DNA of 5,718 nucleotides from an uncultured Bacilli bacterium (lineage in GTDB: Bacteria; Bacillota_I; Bacilli_A; RF39; UBA660): positions 1-5,718 of the forward strand of contig CANTWP010000083.1 in NCBI GenBank assembly GCA_947853245.1, given 5' to 3'. The number at the start of each line of letters is the position of its first letter. Position 1 is the first letter of the stretch. Below are positions 1 through 5,080 of this stretch, piece after piece. The notes beneath the pieces were generated by a model that was not told where the DNA came from, searched no databases, and saw nothing but the letters and a program-made list of their open reading frames with translations. The translations under genes were made by a program, and so were the position numbers.

Positions 1-1
1 C

Positions 2-255
2 GTTGCTTTTGAAATATTACGAAATAAAGTAAACGGATTCTAAGGTGTTAAACCTTAGCCCACTGGATATTTTGTATGGTACGTACAAAATTCCTAGGGG
101 GCTAGAAATTTTGAATATCAAAATATACTCCTACTAAAAGGATGGTGATTTATATGGAAGAACTTGCTTCAACATATGTTTTTTTGGCAAGTGATGATTC
201 TTCTTATATGACAGGTTAAATAATGCATGTTAATGGTGGAGAGATTATGGGATAA
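2..255 (+). pseudogene. Decayed C-terminal part of a short-chain dehydrogenase/reductase (SDR)
   Basis: This is the remnant of a classical SDR oxidoreductase gene. The last part, 127-255, translates as TPTKRM, then EELASTYVFLASDDSSYMTG, a TAA at 217-219, then IMHVNGGEIMG and a final TAA. This is the typical SDR C-terminus (EELA..YVFLAS..SSYMTGQ.[IL]HVNGG), with the conserved Gln codon CAA apparently turned into TAA. Upstream, frame 2 gives weaker matches (VNG, a GYF..W..QNS-like stretch, NFEYQN) interrupted by TAA at 41-43, TAG at 56-58 and TAG at 95-97. It joins the downstream frame only through an indel near 125-126. A few bases around 145-153 also look scrambled where MGD.EELA would be expected. 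The N-terminal part with the Rossmann motif and catalytic Tyr/Lys lies outside the window. I am confident of SDR origin for 127-255; the part before 100 is tentative. A short frame from ATG 154 has an SD-like AAAGGA upstream but would give only 21 residues, so a functional product is unlikely. Confidence 0.75.
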
Positions 256-292
256 TATTAGATTATACTTTAATTTTCCATTCATTATATTG

Positions 293-327
293 AAAATAAC
301 ACTCACACAAAGTAAGAGTGTTATTTT
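293..327 (+). terminator. Rho-independent terminator after the SDR remnant
   Basis: There is a perfect 12-bp stem: AAAATAACACTC (293-304) pairs with GAGTGTTATTTT (316-327) around an 11-nt loop. The U-rich 3' arm runs into TTATTTTAT. It starts 37 nt after the final stop of the SDR remnant, so it is best read as that gene's old terminator. The A-rich 5' arm means it could also work on the opposite strand, but no gene ends there on that strand. Confidence 0.8.
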
Positions 328-390
328 ATAAAAAAATTCTATGAATATTAAAAATAAGGTCTTGCAATTGTTTATTAGTATTTCTATTAA

Positions 391-399
391 TGATATAAT
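391..399 (+). promoter_or_regulatory. Extended -10 promoter of the DNA glycosylase gene
   Basis: TGATATAAT is a perfect TATAAT at 394-399 preceded by the TGn extension. No convincing -35 box sits 16-18 bp upstream; TTGCAA at 362-367 is 26 bp away, which is too far. This fits the extended -10 class that does not need a -35. The expected transcription start, about 405-407, leaves a leader of only about 10 nt. That leader is nearly all Shine-Dalgarno (GGTGAT, 406-411) before ATG 415. Confidence 0.6.
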
Positions 400-414
400 T
401 ATAACGGTGATAAA

Positions 415-907
415 ATGAAAGTCAATCATACTCTAGAACCAATTTATGATAAGAATTCTCGTGTTTTTAATTTTAGGTAGTATGCCTTCAATTAAATCAC
501 GAAAAATTGGTTTCTATTATGCACATCCTCAAAACAGATTCTGGAAAACATTAGCAAGCGTTTACCAAGAAGAAATAGGAAAAACTATAAAAGATAAAAT
601 AGAATTTTTAAGAATACATCATATTGCGCTTTATGATGTATTAAAGAGTTGCGATATATCTTCATCTAGTGATGGTTCTATTAAGAATCCTGTACCTAAT
701 GATTTTTCTGATATATTAGAACATTCTAACATTAAAGCCATTTTTACAACTGGTCAAAAAGCTTATCAACTATATCAAAAATATTGTTATCCAACCACAA
801 AAATAAAAGCCATTCCCTTACCTAGCACTTCTCCTGCTAATTGTCCTAAGGGAATCGATGAAAAACTAAAAATTTGTTATCAACAAATCAAAGAATTTAC
901 AGAGTAA
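415..907 (+). CDS. DNA-deoxyinosine (hypoxanthine)/uracil-DNA glycosylase family protein with an N-terminal frameshift
   Basis: The product belongs to the uracil-DNA glycosylase superfamily and most resembles the HDG group (family 6), which removes deaminated bases such as hypoxanthine in base excision repair. In the reconstructed 163-residue protein I see GSMPS (21-25), YYAHPQNRFW (34-43, with the Asn of the QN pair a likely active-site residue), HHIALYDV (68-75), the SSDGSIKNPVPND stretch (84-96) and LPSTSPAN (135-142). That covers the whole family and is close to its usual length. The natural start is ATG 415, preceded by GGTGAT. From there the frame reads MKVNHTLEPIYDKNSR, then stops at TAG 478-480. 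The rest of the protein is in the next frame, open from ATG 446. Removing one T from the T5 run at 464-468 joins the two as SRVLILGSMPS, exactly as the family needs. ATG 446 has no visible SD and would replace the first 16 residues with MIRILVF. Family assignment is firm. Whether the gene is broken, phase-variable or misread is open. Confidence 0.85.
861..888 (-). terminator. Probable terminator of the tocopherol-cyclase-like gene, inside the glycosylase 3' end
   Basis: On the - strand, ATTTGTT and AACAAAT form a perfect 7-bp stem around a 3-nt loop (872-888). It is followed by TTTTAGTTTTT (871-861), a good U-tract. It begins 37 nt past the stop of the tocopherol-cyclase-like gene at 926. The stem has a single G-C pair per arm, so strength is uncertain. 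Confidence 0.45.
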
Positions 908-925
908 AAACATTTTATATTAAAA

Positions 926-1873
926 TTAAACAATCTCTAAACCACAATTAGTACTTTCATCATTAAAGATAATATTATCTTTCTTTTTTAAAGTTACTCT
1001 AATATTAGCGGAAATAGTTTCAAAAATATCCTTATTCATTTCACCATTAACTGGTGCTGATAATTTATAACCTGTTTTACTTACAGATTTAATACTCAAA
1101 TAATATTCACCTTTCTTTATAGTTATATTAACTCTATCTTTATTTATATTAAATTTAATTAGTTTACACCCATTATAAGTAGTAAACTTATATTCTTTAT
1201 TATCTATTATTAATACACAAATAATTCCCTTAAACTTAAAGAACTTAAAAGGAATAATTGCTTCAGAGAACATAAAACTAGCATTAGTCTTTTTAAAATT
1301 ATTAGCTTGACACCAAAGATATGTTTTAGGAAAAGAATAACCCCAATCTTTTTCTATATAACCTATTCCATTATTAAAATCTAACTTTTTATTATTAATT
1401 CTTACTAATCCCTTAACACTATTTTTCATAGATATAATAGCGTGATTACATTCCATAGAAGGTATATAAGAAAAAGGACCCATTATGTTAGGATTTAAAA
1501 TATTGGTTTTAATATTTATACTATCTAGATATTTAAGTTTGCTATAAATATTAATTCCCTGTTGTTCATCTTTTATATTTATATAAATCTTCTTAGGTGA
1601 AAAATAATTATCCTTTATTTTAATATAAAATGGATTAGCACTAAAAATAAAATCATCTATATTATAATTAATAAAATAAGATGAACCATCAGTAATTATC
1701 TGAATAAAGGCTTTCTTTTCTTGTTGTGTTATACTTATTCCAGGAATAAATGATATACTACCATCACTAGTAGTATTTTTAAAATACCAACCTTCAAAAT
1801 AAACTTTATTTTTCTTCAAGTAATTTTCACCTTGAAATAATTCTGGATTTTTCATCAAATATAATTTTTTCAT
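926..1873 (-). CDS. Tocopherol-cyclase-like family protein
   Basis: This 315-residue soluble protein has no signal peptide or membrane segment. It carries the signature blocks of the tocopherol cyclase (VTE1-like, Pfam Tocopherol_cycl) family in order: YFEGWYFK (25-32), the FIPGISI strand (42-48), GPFSYIPSMECNH (132-144) and GYIEKDWGYSFP followed by WCQANNF (171-193). After this the chain is beta-rich and Lys/Ile-heavy. Plant and cyanobacterial members close the chromanol ring of tocopherols. Homologues in Firmicutes sit in genomes without tocopherol synthesis and their substrate is unknown, so I give the family and not the reaction. Length is normal for bacterial members. The start at 1873 is the longest ATG; ATG 1855 (MKNPELF) is the alternative. 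Neither has a clear SD. The gene stands alone, converging on the glycosylase gene with an 18-bp gap. Confidence 0.85.
   Translation of the reverse strand: MKKLYLMKNPELFQGENYLKKNKVYFEGWYFKNTTSDGSISFIPGISITQQEKKAFIQIITDGSSYFINYNIDDFIFSANPFYIKIKDNYFSPKKIYINIKDEQQGINIYSKLKYLDSINIKTNILNPNIMGPFSYIPSMECNHAIISMKNSVKGLVRINNKKLDFNNGIGYIEKDWGYSFPKTYLWCQANNFKKTNASFMFSEAIIPFKFFKFKGIICVLIIDNKEYKFTTYNGCKLIKFNINKDRVNITIKKGEYYLSIKSVSKTGYKLSAPVNGEMNKDIFETISANIRVTLKKKDNIIFNDESTNCGLEIV
965..989 (+). terminator. Probable terminator of the glycosylase gene, inside the convergent gene's 3' end
   Basis: AAAGATAATATTATCTTT (965-982) is a perfect 18-nt palindrome that can fold as a 7-bp stem with a 4-nt loop. It is followed at once by CTTTTTT (983-989), giving the hairpin-plus-U-tract layout on the + strand, 57 nt after the glycosylase stop. 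The stem is weak, with one G-C pair. It lies in the last codons of the opposing tocopherol-cyclase-like gene. Confidence 0.45.
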
Positions 1874-1921
1874 GGTATATTTTATTCTTAAAATAACAAT
1901 TAATACTTAATAACAATCTTT

Positions 1922-1948
1922 TTTATACATTATTATAAAACTTGACAA
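1922..1948 (-). promoter_or_regulatory. Candidate promoter of the tocopherol-cyclase-like gene
   Basis: On the - strand TTGTCA (1948-1943, five of six matches to TTGACA) is followed by 15 bp and TATAAA (1927-1922). The spacer is shorter than the ideal 17, so this is tentative. It would give a leader of about 40 nt before ATG 1873. It lies between the terminator at 1976-2007 and the gene, so the gene seems to be transcribed separately from the upstream operon. Confidence 0.35.
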
Positions 1949-1975
1949 AATAATTCTTTATTTTACATTCTAACT

Positions 1976-2007
1976 AAAAGACTTTGTCAAATCAGACAAA
2001 GTCTTTT
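1976..2007 (-). terminator. Strong terminator of the membrane protein/epimerase operon
   Basis: There is a perfect 13-bp inverted repeat: AAAAGACTTTGTC (1976-1988) pairs with GACAAAGTCTTTT (1995-2007) around a 6-nt loop. On the - strand it starts 10 nt after the epimerase stop at 2018 and ends in CTTTTAGTT. The + strand version ends in TCTTTTT, so it may work in both directions, although no + strand gene ends here. Confidence 0.85.
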
Positions 2008-2017
2008 TAATAATAAC

Positions 2018-3031
2018 TTATTTAATTCTTCCTCTATCCTTTAAAAAGTCTACTGTATCTTTTATTGTTTCTTTAAAATCTCTAGTCTTATAATTAAGTT
2101 CTTTTTTTGCTTTTTCATTAGAAAAATTAGAATTAGAAGTTAAAGTATATAAAGAATACCTTGTATAAAGTGGTGGTTGTTTTAAAAACTCATAATACAA
2201 TTCTGAAAGAGGCGCTGTAAATCTAGCTAACCACATTGGTAAAATAGTTTTTATATTTCTAGTCTTTGTAACTTCACTAATCGTACTTAATAATTCTTTA
2301 ACACTTATATAACGATTAGATAAAATATAACATTCGCCTTTTTTACCAAGAAAACAAGCATTAATTATCCCATAAGCTACATCTCTTACATCAACAAAAT
2401 CATAACCACCATTGACACCCGCTGTCAATTTGCCACTAGCAAAATCTAATATCAATTGTGTCAAATGAGTATTACCAAAATCATTTGGGCCAATAATACC
2501 AGAAGGATGAACTATACAAGCATCAAGATTTTTATTTTTAACACAATTTAAAACATAATTAGCAGTTTCCGCTTTAGTTCTAGCATACTGCCCTTTAACT
2601 TTATTTGGAGCAAAATGCTTTATTTCTGTCATAATCTCTTTATTAGGTTTCTCTGGAATAGCGTGAACACTACTAACATATACCAATTTAGCGTTCTTTT
2701 CTAATACTTTTTCAATAACATTTTTAGTACCATTTACATTTACATCATATACTCTAGGATTATATTTAGTTTTAATATAAACTATTGCAGCGCAATGAAT
2801 AACATAAAGTTCAGTATTCCTTGGGACCTCAAATATTTCATTTAAAGTCTCCTTTTTAGTAACATCACCTTTATATATTTTACAATCTAAGCCATCCAAA
2901 GAATTGATTTTATCATTAGGAAGAACTAATGCTCTTATTTCATTATTCTTATCAACGCTTAACTGTCTTACAATGTTATTTCCTAAAAATCCATTGGCGC
3001 CAGTTATAATAAATATTCTTTTTTTAGTCAT
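2018..3031 (-). CDS. NAD(P)-dependent epimerase/dehydratase-type extended SDR
   Basis: This 337-residue extended SDR has the N-terminal Rossmann dinucleotide-binding motif TGANGFLG (10-17), an acidic GDV (55-57) that usually contacts the adenine ring, HCAA (79-82), VSSVHA (119-124) supplying the active-site Ser, and catalytic Tyr149-xxx-Lys153 in YARTK. HPSGIIGPND (175-184) marks the start of the substrate-binding half. The layout is closest to the dihydroflavonol-4-reductase-like / nucleoside-sugar epimerase group, which acts on sugars, sterols or other carbonyl and hydroxyl substrates. The actual substrate cannot be read from sequence. The start ATG (3029-3031) overlaps the stop of the upstream membrane protein as ATGA and has the SD AGAGGTGA, so the two are translationally coupled. 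The gene is intact and of normal length, and is followed closely by a strong terminator. Confidence 0.9.
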   Translation of the reverse strand: MTKKRIFIITGANGFLGNNIVRQLSVDKNNEIRALVLPNDKINSLDGLDCKIYKGDVTKKETLNEIFEVPRNTELYVIHCAAIVYIKTKYNPRVYDVNVNGTKNVIEKVLEKNAKLVYVSSVHAIPEKPNKEIMTEIKHFAPNKVKGQYARTKAETANYVLNCVKNKNLDACIVHPSGIIGPNDFGNTHLTQLILDFASGKLTAGVNGGYDFVDVRDVAYGIINACFLGKKGECYILSNRYISVKELLSTISEVTKTRNIKTILPMWLARFTAPLSELYYEFLKQPPLYTRYSLYTLTSNSNFSNEKAKKELNYKTRDFKETIKDTVDFLKDRGRIK

Positions 3032-3819
3032 AATTCACCTCTTTTACAATTATATTTTCCTTTTAAATTATCGATCATTTGAAATATTAATAGTGGTATA
3101 TAAGAACCAATACTAAATGAAACTATATATAATAGTAAAAATACTATATAAGGCACCTTATCATAAATAATACTAAATACTGGTAAAATTGAAGTATGAA
3201 ATGGTGATATATAAAATAATTCTAATCCATTATCTATTCCTAAATAATAAGTTACAATATTAGTTATTAAAGCAATTGCTACTAAAACTATAAAAATCTT
3301 TAAACCTTGAAGGACTGTCTTAAAACTTAATTCTACATCCTTATTGATAATTAAATAACTACCCATGACTACCATAAAACCATGATGTACCATTGTTTGA
3401 ATGTTAATTAAAGTTTCTTCAACAAATACAGTTACTGGATATAACATAACCGCTATACCCGCAATTAAACCATAGGTTGCTAAAAATGAATATAAAGATT
3501 TTTCTGACTTTTTATTTTTAGTTAATGCCGCTATAAGTGCTACATACATAGGAACAGAACAAAATTGGAATGGAAAAATATACCACTGATAATGCCAAGT
3601 ATTATCAGTGAAACTAAATGATAATTGTTTATATAATTCAAATATAAGCATTATAATTGAAAATACTAATAATACTTTTTTACTATTATATTTTTTATAC
3701 CATAAAAATACAATAATTAGTATGGTAATAATTAAACACATTATGTGAAACCATTCATAAATTTTAGGTTCAGTCATTCGAAACTGTAAAAATATAATAA
3801 TTTTTTCTAATAAATTCAT
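3028..3819 (-). CDS. YwaF/TMEM164-like integral membrane protein (TIGR02206-type)
   Basis: This is a polytopic membrane protein of 263 residues with about seven hydrophobic segments (near 25-40, 49-65, 80-100, 110-130, 143-156, 170-190 and 215-250). The family marks are ELYKQ (61-65) at the end of a helix, WHYQWYIFPFQFCSVPMY (75-92) and MVHHGFMVVMG (143-153). This matches the bacterial YwaF/TIGR02206 proteins related to human TMEM164, reported as an acyltransferase forming ether phospholipids. From memory, TMEM164 uses a conserved Cys and a later His. Here Cys87 and His145/His146 are the obvious counterparts. An acyltransferase role in this bacterium is inference. I chose ATG 3819 because upstream codons only extend to a GTG at 3861 with no SD and a non-hydrophobic, unlike tail; a GTGA-type SD precedes ATG 3819. 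It is the first gene of a two-gene operon with the epimerase, overlapping it by 4 bp. Confidence 0.8.
   Translation of the reverse strand: MNLLEKIIIFLQFRMTEPKIYEWFHIMCLIITILIIVFLWYKKYNSKKVLLVFSIIMLIFELYKQLSFSFTDNTWHYQWYIFPFQFCSVPMYVALIAALTKNKKSEKSLYSFLATYGLIAGIAVMLYPVTVFVEETLINIQTMVHHGFMVVMGSYLIINKDVELSFKTVLQGLKIFIVLVAIALITNIVTYYLGIDNGLELFYISPFHTSILPVFSIIYDKVPYIVFLLLYIVSFSIGSYIPLLIFQMIDNLKGKYNCKRGEL
3035..3042 (-). promoter_or_regulatory. Ribosome binding site of the epimerase gene, inside the upstream gene
   Basis: On the - strand AGAGGTGA lies 3 nt before the epimerase ATG and within the last codons (KRGEL) of the upstream membrane protein. With the ATGA stop/start overlap, this fixes the epimerase start and indicates coupled translation. 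Confidence 0.75.
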
Positions 3820-3897
3820 TATACTCACTACAATCTTTCTTTTATATATTGTCAATACCACTTTTATTTGAAATTTAGGTATCTATATCCTATTTTT

Positions 3898-3927
3898 ATT
3901 ATATCACTTATAATATTGATTAGTAAA
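3898..3927 (-). promoter_or_regulatory. Promoter of the membrane protein/epimerase operon
   Basis: On the - strand TTTACT (3927-3922, four of six matches to TTGACA) is followed by an 18-bp spacer and a perfect TATAAT (3903-3898). The spacer ends in TGA, so the -10 reads TGATATAAT, the same extended -10 as at 391-399. Transcription would start near 3890, giving a leader of about 70 nt. A TTGACA at 3855-3850 lacks a -10 at the right distance. Confidence 0.6.
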
Positions 3928-3942
3928 GTTATAATTATAAAT

Positions 3943-3990
3943 ATAAAAAAGAAAGTTGCACTTTAACCTTAGTTTACCCTTCTTTTTTAT
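3943..3990 (-). terminator. Probable terminator of the O-acetylation operon
   Basis: ATAAAAAAGAA (3943-3953) is the exact complement of TTCTTTTTTAT (3980-3990), giving an 11-bp stem around a 26-nt loop with little internal pairing. On the - strand it begins 2 nt after the stop of the DHHW gene, and the 3' arm is itself the U-tract, running on into TATTT. There is only one G-C pair and the loop is long, so it may be leaky. The downstream promoter at 3898-3927 supports a transcript boundary here. Confidence 0.5.
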
Positions 3991-3992
3991 CA

Positions 3993-5066
3993 TTAACCTC
4001 GAATCATGTCGCTATTATTTATTATTGTTGTATTATATAAAAACAGTATATCTTGATTATTAAATTCTATGTACTTTTCTAAATCTCTTGAATTTATATA
4101 ACGTAAATCAATAAGTGTTATTTTATAATATCCTTCAATTAACAATGGCGCTAATGCACTAGCAAATGAATCTCTAAAGATCACTAATTCTTTAGTGTTT
4201 TCAGAAAGACTATTAGTTATTTCTATTATAGGAGTAGCGCCAGATAAAAATACATCATAAGAATCCATTTTACCTAAAGAGTCTGTCTCATAAACAGTAT
4301 TTAAATTACTTTCATAATCTTTTACTAAAGCATTTTCAATAACATTATTAGTTAAATAAGTGATGACATCTTTTTTGACAGTTAAACCGATCTGTCCATA
4401 ATAAGACCCATAAAATGGTTCATACTTATTAATCTTATAATCATTACTATAATTAAAATGCATCTTATTAGATAAAGTACTTACTACATTACCTAAATTT
4501 TCTTGTTTCCAATGAATGTCTGTATAATAATAATCATCAATATCTAAACAATTAGTGATATCAATATATTCCATATTAATTAATCCATTATTTACAATAT
4601 TTATTAGTTTATCATAATTCATCTTTAAATAGTTATTATCTAAATAATAATTCTTATCAGGAATAATACTATAATATACATTCATATCTTGTAAATAAGT
4701 ATTATATATATTATTAATTTTATTAACAAATGAATTTACTTTGTTCTCTTTTAGAGGATATTCTATTTTATAAATATAATTGTCTTTTACAAACATATTA
4801 TTATAATCTAATTTTCCTAATAAATTAAATTGGATAAATGCTTTAAGAGAACGAAAATTATCTCTAAAAGCAAATTGATCTAAGGCATAATCTTCAAATT
4901 TATTGGTTATTTTACCATTAAATATATTTTGTATAGTTATTTCTGGTAACTTAGTTAACTTTCTTCTTTCTACTAAAGATACATCAACATCATCCATTAC
5001 AATGTTTATTACAAAGAAAATAAAAATAAATAAGAAAAAACCTATCGATAATATTTTATTTTTCAT
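3993..5066 (-). CDS. DHHW/AlgX-like SGNH-fold protein for glycan O-acetylation
   Basis: This 357-residue protein has one N-terminal membrane anchor (residues 5-24), then an extracytoplasmic domain. ERRKL (33-37) and FEDYALDQFAFRD (57-69) are typical of the start of DHHW proteins. TDIHW (182-186) supplies the Asp183/His185 pair and RDSFASAL (298-305) the nucleophile Ser300. Together these form the Ser-Asp-His set of AlgX/AlgJ-type SGNH O-acetyltransferases. YDVFLSG (270-276) is also typical of the family. The name motif reads DIHW instead of DHHW, a common variation. Such proteins take acetyl groups exported by an AlgI-type MBOAT partner and transfer them to a surface glycan. The partner is the adjacent upstream gene. 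I chose ATG 5066 because of the strong GGGAGGAA SD at 5073-5080 and because the hydrophobic anchor then begins at residue 5. An in-frame extension to 5120 would run back into the preceding gene. The glycan acceptor is unknown. Confidence 0.85.
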   Translation of the reverse strand: MKNKILSIGFFLFIFIFFVINIVMDDVDVSLVERRKLTKLPEITIQNIFNGKITNKFEDYALDQFAFRDNFRSLKAFIQFNLLGKLDYNNMFVKDNYIYKIEYPLKENKVNSFVNKINNIYNTYLQDMNVYYSIIPDKNYYLDNNYLKMNYDKLINIVNNGLINMEYIDITNCLDIDDYYYTDIHWKQENLGNVVSTLSNKMHFNYSNDYKINKYEPFYGSYYGQIGLTVKKDVITYLTNNVIENALVKDYESNLNTVYETDSLGKMDSYDVFLSGATPIIEITNSLSENTKELVIFRDSFASALAPLLIEGYYKITLIDLRYINSRDLEKYIEFNNQDILFLYNTTIINNSDMIRG

Positions 5067-5072
5067 GTTTAA

Positions 5073-5080
5073 TTCCTCCC
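5073..5080 (-). promoter_or_regulatory. Ribosome binding site of the DHHW gene
   Basis: On the - strand GGGAGGAA, the strongest SD in the window, sits 6 nt before ATG 5066. Its first G is the last base of the TAG stop of the upstream MBOAT gene, so the two genes are tightly linked. It decides the start at 5066 over the longer upstream frame. Confidence 0.8.

Noticed and set aside
53..67. CCTTAGCCCACTGGA, which recalls the GCCACTG stretch of cobalamin riboswitches.
   Set aside because: No B12 box or other conserved riboswitch block is nearby, and the gene downstream is a broken SDR. The match is too short to mean anything.
169..429. An 86-codon open frame on the - strand rich in Ile, Leu and Phe.
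   Set aside because: It lies antisense to the SDR remnant, the terminator and the glycosylase promoter. It resembles no family I know and has the composition expected of reversed AT-rich DNA.
464..470. G TTT TTA in the glycosylase gene as a programmed -1 frameshift site.
   Set aside because: The downstream coding frame is reached by a +1 shift, so -1 slippage would not restore the protein. There is also no stimulatory hairpin just downstream.
911..923. TTTTATATTAAAA between the convergent genes, considered as a shared bidirectional terminator.
   Set aside because: The stem is 5 bp of pure A/T and would not be stable. The palindromes at 872-888 and 965-982 are stronger and better placed.
2904..3116. 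A 70-codon + strand open frame.
   Set aside because: It is antisense to the epimerase Rossmann motif and the end of the membrane protein gene, with no SD or recognisable domain.
3850..3855. A perfect TTGACA on the - strand just before the membrane protein gene, considered as its -35 box.
   Set aside because: At 16-18 bp spacing the -10 would be TGTAGT or worse, and the only TATAAT-like match is 26 bp away at the start codon itself. The extended -10 at 3898-3903 is better.
3843..3886. ATACC/GGTAT small inverted repeat in the leader of the membrane protein operon, considered as a riboswitch stem.
   Set aside because: It is only 5 bp in a long AT-rich leader with no other conserved pattern, so it is likely chance.
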